A stretch of 64,000 nt of DNA from Siphonodentalium dalli (taxonomy: Eukaryota; Mollusca; Scaphopoda; Gadilida; Siphonodentaliidae). Location of the stretch: positions 77,712,705 to 77,776,704 of the forward strand of contig CP136067.1 in assembly GCA_032622095.1 (NCBI GenBank), in the 5' to 3' direction. The notes under the pieces were generated by a model. It ran no database searches. It had not been told where the DNA came from and worked only from the letters and a program-made list of their open reading frames with translations. Of the stretch, positions 10,851 through 21,445 are shown one piece after another. A program made the position numbers and the translations under genes. Numbering within the stretch: position 1 is the first letter of the stretch; every line of letters begins with the position of its first letter.

Positions 10851-11662
10851 GACTAGTACCCAGTCGGTGACATAGTCAGAAAGGATGTATGACTGGTGCG
10901 CTCTGTTAGAGATTGATTGGCACCACGACAAGATTCAAAGGTGTAACTTTCATGCCACAATTATGTCAGTTATAATATAAGTCTATACGGATGGATGGAA
11001 CTGGTATTGGTCATATATTGTATTAATTGAGCGTGCCAAGCTTTAGCATGTAACCCGACCTAACAATGTGTTTTGGCAACTTTTATCGCGCGAAGCGATG
11101 CTAATGCGAACGCCCTATATACAATACAAATGTATGGAAGGTCGAAATTGTTTTTATTATGTCTTGCATCCCGAACATAGCATAACAGGTTATGTATGCC
11201 CCGAAAGATATAGCATGCAGATGTCCGTCTTTAAACATATAAAGCAGGCCTTCTTCGGCAAACAAATTGTTCGACGATGACCATTCATGTGACCAAATGT
11301 GACATGCCGCATTTGCATTTTTATGCATATGTTCTGACATACACTACATGTACACGTTTCATGTTCATGTATATCTCAGTTATCCGTATCCGCGTTCCAA
11401 TGCAACTATCTACCGAATGTGAAGTGCAAGTCATTGTCATCGACTGTGAAATCGAACCACGAAATTGGTGACGTTTTGGGCCAATTTATAGCTTGGCGTT
11501 AGCCGTTTGAACTGGAACTATTAGTTTTGTCCAGTGATTTGGTGAAGGAATTTTCGCAAATTATTTGCAAACAATAAGCACATTAGCACCATAGTACCGG
11601 CAAATGTTTTTTTTCTTCAAATGTTTAATACTGATCAGACATTTATAGAGGATTTCCAACTA
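10851..11662. other. Noncoding stretch with no clear feature
   Basis: Only short overlapping frames are present and none shows a motif or a splice context that I would defend. Confidence 0.45.
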
Positions 11663-11784
11663 GTTATGTTGGGATATAAGATTTTATGAAAGGAGTTTGA
11701 TAAATTTGATTCACAACGAGTCGTAGACGAGTTGTGAATCAAATTTATCAAACGAGTTTCATAAAACTTATATCTCAACATAAC
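11663..11784. repeat. 122-bp foldback (near-perfect palindrome)
   Basis: The left arm begins GTTATGTTGGGATATAAGAT and the right arm ends in the complementary ATATCTCAACATAAC. The arms include GATAAATTTGATTCACAAC and its complement, with about 13 bp at the centre (GAGTCGTAGACGA). This is typical of a short foldback or MITE insertion. A few mismatches show moderate age. Confidence 0.93.
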
Positions 11785-12497
11785 GAGTCGAAGATCTTTT
11801 ATATAAAATGATAAAAATAGAGCTTTATGCTTTTTCAACAACTCAAAATCTTTAAAAAAAAAAAGAAGGAAAAATGCATGCAAATTGCATACATGCATGG
11901 CGTTGGCTGAGACGTTTCACAACCGTATACGACAGTATTGCGCGCTCTGACTGGCGACGAAAGATATAGTCCCCCAATTTGCCTCTTTGTTTTTGTGCCT
12001 ATTTTCGTTAATGGAACTGAGTAGAACAAGAATTTAACTTTAAAGAAGAAAGCAATCATTTGTGCAATGTCTGGTGTTGGTATCATGCCCGGCTTTTCGA
12101 AACAGTATTAATCCGCGCGGCAATTTTATTGGCGGGATTCATGCCAATTATCCAACGAAGCACGCGCTTATTCATCACTAGTAAGATATAAGGACATATG
12201 TAATGGCTTTTTTGTGATATACTATATAGGGCTATCATGTGATTGTTAGTTATGCAATTTTGCTTCTCACATATATAGTGAGCCAATTTATACTATTAAT
12301 TACTATGCACCATCAGTTACTATAACCGATCATCTAAATGGATTATGTCATTATGGCAAAACACACATCGCTATAGACTATATAGCAATACATCATATAG
12401 CATGCGGTATAGCTGGAACCAATTTACGATCAGAGAAGTATATATTTTATCAGAAAATGTGGGAATCCCAAATGGTGGGTTCACCTGGATTTGATAA
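11785..12497. other. Noncoding stretch with no clear feature
   Basis: AT-rich, with an A-run near 11855. No gene or repeat family was recognised. Confidence 0.45.
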
Positions 12498-12585
12498 GGG
12501 GGGGGGGGTCCGTCAATTTTTTAGCCAAAACTCACAAAAGTCAGTCATATTTTGCAAAGTTAGTAAAGACCCCCCCCCCCCCCCC
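12498..12585. repeat. Facing poly-G and poly-C tracts
   Basis: An 11-base G run (12498-12508) is followed 61 bp later by a 16-base C run (12570-12585). The two can pair as a hairpin, and each could also form G-quadruplex or i-motif structures. Confidence 0.9.
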
Positions 12586-14607
12586 AGTGGCGCGATGTTT
12601 TTTTTATCGAAATAAACTTGCAGAATGTTCCAAGAAACACCCTCCCCAATACGGCTGTTTAAGAGCACGTGCACAAACGAGCCATTATCTTATTAGTGGT
12701 GTATACATAACGTTAAAGACGACTGGATACACAACAAACGTTTCAAGTTTTAAAAGTGGTAAGAAATATTTATTGAACATATTCGTCAAATCTCTTATCC
12801 TTATATAGTCGTTTTGCGAAAGGACTGTTTGTCCATACGGATAGACTTACGACTACGATAATAGCTATCAGTATTCATAATTGATGTAAGGATGCGAAGG
12901 TCTCTAATACCAAAATAACTCACATTATACAAGTTACACGTATTTTGGGGCCAAACCTGGCTATTAATTAAATTAAATCGACTTTTAGAAAGCCATTGCA
13001 CAAACCAACTTCGTTGTTGTTTTTCGTTTCCGACCAAGGCGAGATAACCATGCATGTACTCCAATAAAGTTTCAACACACGGGAACTAACTCTATTGCCA
13101 ACAGACTTCTGAAGTCGTTGCTGGGTCAGCTTAAAGGGACACTTTGATTATTGCGACATAACCAAGATGCGGGCCCCGTTGGTTCAGAGTGCCCGGATGA
13201 AGATAATTAATCGAGTGTGCTTCTCACAGTACGAGCTAACTGCATGGCCTCCTATAGCCTGATACCGGAGTACGCTGTGTATGTCTCTTTGGAAAGCAGA
13301 CGAAATTTCTAAACGATGTACATCTGTTAGGAATTTCGTCGGCTTTTCTAAGACAGGCTATTTGGCCATGCGTTTGTCACAACAGACCTGTTTCTTACGT
13401 GTATGCATAATTCGTGTTTATTGATAGTACTGATGAAAAGAGTAACGGCTTGTATTAATCGAATAATATAAATGAAGTTAGTTTGGCGCGTATCGTAATC
13501 AGGATGGACTTTATTTTATTTTTCATTCTTGAAAGTGCAGCCTGTACTCGTATAGTAAAACTCGGAATTATGCTTTCAAGATTCATATCAAGGCGACGTC
13601 CAGTCGCGGGATGTTGGTCAGTTTATGTGCCGAGGCCAGGGGCGTACACTAGCGATGGCGGGGTGGTTGACGGGGTGTCACGCGTGCAAATATATACATG
13701 TAGTGACATCAGCACTAACCTTTACTATTGAAAATAAATTGAGTTCGTGTGTCTGTCCGGATAAAGGCGACAAAACGACTTAACCCCTCTGAAAATGTGT
13801 ACATATGGTCATATCATGCACGTAACCCGGGGATTAAGGTCGCTAATAATGTTTATGACTTTGGCTATATATAGGCGATCAAACGGAGGGGCAGATCGGC
13901 AGATTTAAAAATAAATCGAATTTTTTTTTGAATTTGGGAATAGATTTTTACAACTTGTTTTGCTTCATCCTATTTTATGGATGTTAGTGTTGAAGATTAT
14001 TATAATATTTAAGGAAGTGGCAGTCCTGTCAACAAATTTGGTATTTTGACAAAAATTTGATTTTGAAGCCATTTTCACCAAGCTTGGTGTTATTTCTTTA
14101 AAATGGGGAATTTGACCCTAAAAATAATATAATAAAAAACAAATTTCCCGGACCCCTGTGTCTTATATGTACTTTTAGTATTATGACCAATTTGTGCCAG
14201 GGGGCAGTGGTTGCACTATTCATGTGTGTTTCCGAATACGTTGTTCGAATAAATAGGATTATCATTATTTGTGGCTGAGACATGAGAAGCTGCATAATTT
14301 GATAAATAAAACGCTATTTCAGAATGCATTTTAGCTCAAGCTGCTGAACATGAAAATTCAAGTTGAGATATTGCCAATTTCCCATGGGTTGGTATCCATC
14401 GCCAGTGGTTTCCGAATATAAGTACGTCCGTCGACAATTTCCATTGGTATAAGCTACGGGTTGTAACTTTGGTCGGATCATTATGAAATTAGGCATGACT
14501 GTTGGAATTGGTAACATATAGATCGGGAACGAGTCATAATATGGGCCAGTCGACAAAAAACTTGCATCATATATCTCAAATTTCAATATAGTATACGGGC
14601 TAGATGC
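12586..14607. other. Noncoding stretch with one hairpin
   Basis: No supported gene was seen. A 20-bp inverted repeat lies at 13293-13346 (AAAGCAGACGAAATTTCTAA paired with TTAGGAATTTCGTCGGCTTT). The remainder has only weak open frames. Confidence 0.5.
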
Positions 14608-14765
14608 CGCCACCGAAAGCGACAAAATGTGCGATATTAGCGCATGTTTCGGCGTGCCGAAAGCGACAAAAAGTGCGTCGTAACGACGCACATTTTGTCG
14701 CTTTCGGCGCGTTACTAATGGCGCACATTTTGTCGCTTTCGGCGCGCACCGAAAGCGCCATTAGG
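14608..14765. repeat. Array of alternating inverted 'CCGAAAGCGACAAAATGTGCG' units
   Basis: Units on the plus strand lie at 14612-14632 and 14656-14680. Inverted units lie at 14684-14709 and 14721-14745, and a partial unit (ACCGAAAGCGCCATTA) lies near 14748-14763. The second and third units form a perfect hairpin around GTCGTAACGAC. CpG density is much higher than in the surroundings. The core AAAATGTCGCTTTCGG appears once more near 14947. Confidence 0.92.
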
Positions 14766-14944
14766 AAGTGGCCATAATAGTATTCCATAATTGATATTCT
14801 AATGCAATTATTATGCTGATCGCCTCATCATTCTTTGTGTCTGGCGAATTACAATTCATGCTAATGGCAGACATTTGTATATGGCGCTATCACAACGATC
14901 ATGACATTTGGAACTTATTACCTTCCCTATATATTCCTTATTTT

Positions 14945-15195
14945 CAAAAATGTCGCTTTCGGCTGACTTGACGACATGGGTGTGTGGCCCGCCCCAAATA
15001 CCACATAGAAACACCCCGACCTCCACCATCACCCCCCCCCCCCCAGTGGTACCACCCCGAGTGGTGAAAATTGGGTATGGACCATTTTCGAGAATGGTAA
15101 GGATTTCGACCGATTTGACGGAATGTGTGGGTGGGCGGCCCGCCCTAAATACCACCTAAAAACACTCCGAGCCACCACGTATCACCCCCGGGTGG
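14945..15195. repeat. Diverged tandem duplication, about 145-bp unit
   Basis: The block GTGTGGCCCGCCCCAAATACCACATAGAAACACCCCGA.. is repeated as a diverged copy about 145 bp further on, with GGCGGCCCGCCCTAAATACC. The first copy ends in a 13-base C run followed by AGTGG. Confidence 0.75.
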
Positions 15196-15683
15196 TAGGC
15201 CTACCTCCCAACCCAAAACATATAATAGCTTACTATTTTGAGACTGGGACTCATATAATATATAATAATATATTAGTCCCAGCTACATGTAGCTAGAAAT
15301 GTGAACAGCAGACATCCTGAGATACAAACAATATATATTATTGATTGTTTTATTTTCCAACCAGTATTTAGTGGGGGAATGTGTTGTTTTTAGACCAACA
15401 TCAGTATATTCTTCTACTTTTGGTCCAAAGTTTGGTCGGAATGGCTATCGGTTGAACAATTTAGGTTTAGAGGGTGTCAGGTTTGACATTTCCGTTGGAA
15501 ATGTTTAAGGTACCATTTGGAAAGTTCAACTGGGAGGGGGGTTGCAAAGTAGTATTTCGAGAACATTTGACTTTGGTCTGGTTCAAGGTACGTACATTTG
15601 GAAATATCAATGTATCTACATGTAGCCACCTCCCTGGTTATAAGGTATAAGAACACATTGGCTACATGGATGCGACTAGAGAT

Positions 15684-15806
15684 CTCCATTGTGGGTAGTC
15701 CAAGTCTTCTCGTACTAAAGCCGGCTAAGATATCGGGATGGAGGTGCCGGTCTTTAGTCCGAGTTCCAGGCCCATGCATTCCTTTGACAGGACTTAAGCG
15801 TTAGTG
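15684..15806. repeat. Inverted repeat partner 1 (pairs with 16757-16873)
   Basis: The segment with TAGTCCAAGTCTTCTCGTAC, GGCTAAGATATCGGGATGG and TCCTTTGACAGGACTTA matches the reverse complement of 16757-16873 over about 120 bp with scattered mismatches. The pair may be the arms of one element or two insertions of one family. Confidence 0.83.
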
Positions 15807-16146
15807 ATCCGCTCAAATAAAACCACAATTATATGAAATAAAATATCACAATTGCTACAATAAACGGATAGTTTGCGCAGAAGACATGCTATTTTATCTG
15901 AAACCCACATCGGTTGTGAATTGAAAGCGGTAATTTAATGTGAAAAGAAACATTTGCCGCAGTGTTTACATATTTTTTAAAGTATGCGAACTCAGTTGAC
16001 CTTGCGAACTGCGTTCGGCATTTTCCGTTGACAACAACGCAAATTACGATGAATTCTCCATTGTAATCGTAATTATGTGTGTCAATAAATAAAATAATAA
16101 ATAGATTAATTAAACATTGGAGATATAAATGTAATACACTAAATAA

Positions 16147-16455
16147 ATGAACCTTAAGTTTGAAAAGTCCCACTAAAACGGAAGAACTATATTTCGAAAC
16201 TGTGTGATTCGGTTCTCCGATTATTTTATCAACACAGATGTCAAATGCACATCACGCATGGCAAGTCAGACACAAGAGTTTGCTCCAATTTTGACAAGTT
16301 GCTTGCGAAAATTGTCAACAAAACTACCGTTCTGATCCTCCATTATGTCATTAAGTTTTTAGTGCGGGAATTGTTCTGAAAGCACATAGAAAACTGGACT
16401 TTCGGGCGATCGGTTTTCGCTATTTTTGTTCGGAAAACCCGCGCTATATATAGAA
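16147..16455. repeat. Dispersed repeat, copy 2 of a pair
   Basis: Same orientation and same ordered blocks as 10574-10850. The copies differ by point changes and small indels. Confidence 0.85.
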
Positions 16456-16756
16456 ACGGAAAGTAGAATTAGTAGAACCATAGACTAAAAATAGGAATAG
16501 AAATATGGTAGAACAAACAGCGGATTATGCCGAACTTATTCGGACCACTTCGGCTTTCGGTTAAAATGTAAACAAACAGAGAAACAAATCGATGTGTGTG
16601 GCAATCAACCGGAATATTCTATGTGTAATTTAACATTAAAGTTAGATTATTATACACCATTATGACCATAAGATGTAAGCCTTTCCGATGCATATAGCAT
16701 CATGTATTGATTTGCTAGGTAAATCCAGTAAAATACACCACAAATTCCCGCCACAG

Positions 16757-16873
16757 ATCGTGGGCGTAAGTCGTGTCAAAGGATTGGTATACAAGCGGTC
16801 TTGGACTAAAGACCAACATCGCCATCCCAATATCTTAGCTGGTTTTAGTACAAGAAGACTTGGACTACATTGT
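16757..16873. repeat. Inverted repeat partner 2 (pairs with 15684-15806)
   Basis: Reverse complement of the first partner. Immediately after it comes a 13-base G run (16874-16886). Confidence 0.83.
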
Positions 16874-17377
16874 GGGGGGGGGGGGGTCTCCAACGATAAC
16901 TTACTATTATTATCACAGCTCTCAGTTAGTGGCCAAGACATAAATGCTATACGTGTAAACATTCTCTCCAGTCAATTATTTACCAGATCGACATACTTCT
17001 AAGTTAGGAATGAAATAGACACGACAAGAGAAAAATGTAATCCTGTCCATTTTGGTCAATACATGTAGGCGATCACTACCATAAATATGGTAATATAAAT
17101 TTTTGCCTCAAGGCGACATATAATATTTCCGAATGCCATGCTACATGTAACTAAATATGAAATGTTCCAGATACCATAAAATCTCTTACAGGTACCGGTA
17201 CTTAATCCGATCAGAGGGTCCCCATATAATCACATTCCAACAACAACATTTTTTGAAATGACGCTTCAGTTTTCAGAATCTAATAATTGCCCAAAAATAA
17301 TGAAAAGCACCATCAACTATAGTATAAAATTGCACAAAACCTGTTATTTATCAACATTTTGTTCAACGAAATTTTAC

Positions 17378-17573
17378 CGGTTTGTCAAATATCTGACACA
17401 AAAAGCCACTTGATTTTAGAGTTATCCATCTTTGCCCGCAATTTGGTCAATGAAATTCTTCTCGATGACTCTATTTTGCCGGTTTGTCAAATATCTGACA
17501 CAAAAAGCCACTTGATTTTAGAGTTATCCATCTTTGCCCGCAATTTGGTCAATGAAATTCTTCTCGTTGACTG
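17378..17573 (+). repeat. Two tandem 102-bp units, frame-preserving
   Basis: CGGTTTGTCAAATATCTGAC starts at 17378 and again at 17480, and the two units are nearly identical. The unit is 34 codons, so one plus-strand frame (17359-17697) stays open across both copies. I see no motif, start context or splice signal that would make this a gene, so it is treated as a recent local duplication. Confidence 0.9.
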
Positions 17574-18118
17574 TCTATTGGGCCACTATAATTTAAATAA
17601 TAGATTTATAACATCGATATCTGATCACTCTGAGCTGTGGTGGGTGGGTTCCTCGACTCGAATCAAATATTTTTTACCCCCGAAGTCAACGAAATAGTAA
17701 TTTGCGACCGTTAATTCGGATTGAGTACCTTTAAGATCTAACAGCAACCATATCTCAACCCCACTACAATCTGGGACTAATATATGTTATACATGTATTA
17801 GTCCCAGCTACAATCAGTGAACCTGATGAATAATTTTAACAGCATCTGAAATTGAAGAAACATCCCACACCTTGTCTACGATATAATGAAAGCCATAATT
17901 GTAAATCAATCAGCTCTGCGTGTACCGGTATACATGTATACCGGTATGTACACATATTGGACCCACATGAATTGCTATATTCTCCATATTAATTTAAAAC
18001 GAGCGCACCACTTTAACAAACTCATTATTGAGTATTATATCAATAGCGATGTGTTTGTTAAAGTGGCAAGGTCATTTTAAATTTATACTCCTTTTAACAT
18101 CAGTAGGCCTACACACTA
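17574..18118. other. Noncoding stretch with short inverted motifs
   Basis: It contains an inverted TGGGACTAATATATGTTATA..ATTAGTCCCA motif near 17771-17807. A related motif occurs at 15243-15283. A short palindrome GTACCGGTATACATGTATACCGGTA lies near 17921-17946. No gene was seen. Confidence 0.5.
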
Positions 18119-18310
18119 GAATGTGACAAGCTGAAACAGCTACGAAATAAGTATATTGATGATTACTTTTACAAGAAGCCTAGTATGTATAAGCTAACTG
18201 AACTTTTCAATCAAGATATAAGCAAATTAAGATTATTGGTAAAACTCATAAAAGAAGTAAACAGGCTACAGCTAATCTGTACAAGTTCTCTCAAACCAAT
18301 CCATGGATAA
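18119..18310 (+). pseudogene. LINE ORF2 C-terminal fragment
   Basis: The open frame ends at TAA 18308-18310 and contains CDKLKQLRNKYIDDYFYKK, PSMYKLTELFNQ and LRLLVKLIKEVNR. This matches the pattern 'C..L...R..YI..YY..PS..K...L.......L..L..FIK' at the end of CR1/Jockey-type ORF2 proteins, just after the zinc-knuckle. It is a 5'-truncated copy. The following 300 bp contains a diverged 125-bp tandem duplication and may be its 3' UTR. Confidence 0.65.
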
Positions 18311-18374
18311 TACATCTTCCCAGTAGACAGTGCATGCATACAAAATATACATGCATGTGTTATATTTATACTAT

Positions 18375-18610
18375 ATTTACTCCGGTGGACAACATGACAT
18401 TTATATGCATTGTGTAAGTATTACTTCAAACATACCTATGTACAAATACTAGTACGTCCAATGACTATTTCATATTTTATATACTACATATTGTATACTA
18501 TGTATTACCCTGATTGTACGACATGATATGTATGTGCAAGTATTACTACACAAAGTCCTATGTACAATCATGTCCAATTTCTGATTCATATTTTATTGCA
18601 TATTCTGCTG
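18375..18610 (+). repeat. Diverged tandem duplication, about 125-bp unit
   Basis: The block GACATTTATATGCATTGTGTAAGTATTACT.. is repeated as GACATGATATGTATGTGCAAGTATTACT.., and both continue with CCTATGTACAA and TTCATATTTTAT. It directly follows the LINE fragment. Confidence 0.7.
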
Positions 18611-21235
18611 GGTTAATCTATCCATATAAAGTCGAAACCAATCAGACTATCAGAGCATCTAAGCCCAGATGTAGTTGAGATGTCCAAAAATCTAAAGAGG
18701 GATGTCCTGCGACCAATTATGAGAGAGGTGGGGGAAAATGAATTTTAATATTGGGGAAAGGGCGATTGATAAATGAAATATCTGGTAAATGGAAATTATG
18801 AATCGAGCCGAGGATGATTCACCACCTATAACTTGGTCACAGGATAGCCCTCTCAACTACCTCTGGGTAGCCATGTCCAAATGAATAATCGTCAGAAGTT
18901 AACAATTTAACATATTGTCTTTTGCTTCTGGCGTTTCGGCCTCAATCCAGAGAGGTCAAACTAGATGACAAACTGGGAATGTCACAACCATTCCCATGCA
19001 GTGTAAGTCCACTGCAAAAATATGTATAAAAACTGGTGGTGCGTGGCGGAAATACTGAAATTTGTCTAATTATATAAGATGGAATAAGAAATTTGACCAA
19101 TTAAATTCTTATGTATGAGTGAAATACTTGTAAAAATTGAGTTACATGTATAAGAGACAGAATACAAAATTTTATAAATGTATGAGTACTATGTAGGTCA
19201 TATAAATGATATATATTGAATATTAGGGTTAAAGGGTAACTTTAAATTAAAAATATTATGATTATAAGTATACCGTATATTGTTTACCCAAATCTCAAAT
19301 GACTCATTGTCAAATAAGATAATTAACCAAATATGCTACTACTAAGTATTAATGTGTCAGACTAAAAGTGCAACCAACTGAGAAAATGGGATATGTAATG
19401 TATACTGGTGTTCCACAATTTTAGTTAGACCCGGTTAACTAAGTCAGCAATGGTGCATGCACATGCCTCTCAGATATTGTGTGTGTGTCGCTTTAACACA
19501 TCACACGAATCCATTTTGTGCATTGTCATAGTAATTAATCTGTAAACATTAAAAATAGATCTAAAGTCCAACAGCCTCAATTCTGGGGAACTGGGGAGAT
19601 TGGTGAACTGACTGGTCCTCTTATGAAAACTTATGAAATAATCTATTCTAAGTGACTACTCGATGTGACATTAACTGAAAAAACAAATAAAATGAATTTT
19701 AATTTAAGACAAGCAATTGAATGAATTGTCCATTTCTAATCAGTATTATTTGATTTTAATTACTATCTTAGAAAACATGAACAATTTCATCTTATGTTCA
19801 ATGGTCATGGATAATACTAATCCGTCAGATCCTTTAAAGAGAACTCATATGAGGTGCAGTCGACCAACCAATCCCAAATTTAAATCTAAATGTAAAATTG
19901 AACTCATATAACAAAATTAAACTAAATAAATTCTGTCTTTGATATATTATTATAAAAAATATGTAATAATAATTAGTGATGCCGATGATAAATATACTAG
20001 TATGAGGTTAATAAATTATGGGAGTTCATTCATCTAATGTCACTCTCAGATATGAATGTATTTAATATTATTGTAGGTATTTGGGGAGACGGTTATGTGG
20101 CCATTGTGGGGTGGGCACCTTTATGCGAGCCTCTGCAGCAAGGTTTACAGAGTTTCAAAATGTTCTGATTGTGATGTTGTGTGCTATTGGAAATAATACA
20201 TAATTTATCAGTAAGTCGGGTCGATGTACCATTATAAGCATTAGAAAGCTGGTGTAATTATTCTGAATTTTTGTCAAATGTTGCAAATCCAGGGAAAAAT
20301 CGCCATAAATTTATAGCAAAAAGATATTTTACCAATCCCAATCCGTCAGTTAAATGTAAAGTATGTTTAAAGATACTTCTGATTTACGTCACAGATAACT
20401 GCTTATATACAACTTATGCTGTGGAGATTTGCTTGGAGGTCCCCATACAGGTTTGGTCACCTGACCCCCCCCCCCCACCCCCCTGAAATTTCATGAATAG
20501 TAGTAATACTAATATGCATGAAATGATATTTAATTTAATCTATATGATACTCACCATGTATATATTACAACCCCTCACTTTCTCGGTCTTCTGGCCATGC
20601 CGCAATGGTGAAAATATTAATGAGACTGTAATTTCAAACACCATATCTCTAACACAGATATTGTAATGAATCGGCACTCTACGACACGCAGTCACTGAGT
20701 CAGACGGGGTCAAATTCTGTAGTTACTTTTAAGAATTGAAGTGTATTTGACTCAAACGATAAATGACAGATTAAAGTATGTCATTGTTTCCAGTAAGCTC
20801 AGACCTAGAATTACGCGTCAAGACTCCATATATACATTCACAATTCACTCCTTAAATCTACCGAACAACTCCAGAAATAAATCACAAATTCACGAACACA
20901 CCAGTCGGTCACTGCCTTTTGGCTAACTGTGTCATCGTGTCAAGGTTACCCGCTCAGCAAGATCTGCACGTGCGCTTATATGGTCCCTGACCTAATTTGA
21001 CAATGTGCCAAAAATAGCAGAAATGAAAACAGGGGCGTGAAGAGGTAGCTTAAATGCGTGTAGTTCTGTGCCGATACATTATATATATCGTGAGCTATCG
21101 AAATCAATGCCAACAGCGACAATGCTAGTGATATTAACTAATTTTAATACCTTGTTTTATATTATCAATGAACTATTTAGGCTCATCTAAAGTTTATTTT
21201 AATTAAAATCAGAATATTTCGCCAGATATATGGAA
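18611..21235. other. Noncoding stretch with no clear feature
   Basis: About 2.6 kb of AT-rich DNA. The only notable element is a C-rich tract at 20465-20482. No exon with motif support was found. Confidence 0.45.
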
Positions 21236-21445
21236 AATAAGAAATGGTCAGTAAAAGTGCACCAGCTCCGCGGTGCCGCGGAGGGATGCCTGGGTCGATC
21301 GGGCCCCGCTCCACACGGTGCATTTGTCTCGTGTGGAGCGGGGTGTGCTCCACCATGGCGCCCGGTGAAGTGGTATGGCGGGGTGGTGGAACGAGGGTGT
21401 TACCACAGTGGTTGGTAGTCGTGGGTAGATTGGAGCTTCCTTTTT
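21236..21445. repeat. GC-rich island with nested hairpins, possible small element
   Basis: GC content rises abruptly against AT-rich flanks. It contains GCTCCGCGGTGCCGCGGAG (hairpin). It also contains GGCCCCGCTCCACACG paired with CGTGTGGAGCGGGGTGTGC about 15 bp apart. Both strands are open for 80-147 codons across it, which is expected of GC-rich sequence. A structured noncoding RNA, a SINE-like element or a short transferred segment are possible. Confidence 0.45.

Noticed and set aside
14314-14691. 125-codon minus-strand frame
   Set aside because: It runs through the inverted 21-bp array and flanking noncoding DNA; no motif, start context or splice sites support it.
17359-17697. 112-codon plus-strand frame with repeated ELSIFARNLVNEILL
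   Set aside because: The repeat is a 102-bp DNA duplication that happens to preserve the frame; there is no sign of selection on the protein.
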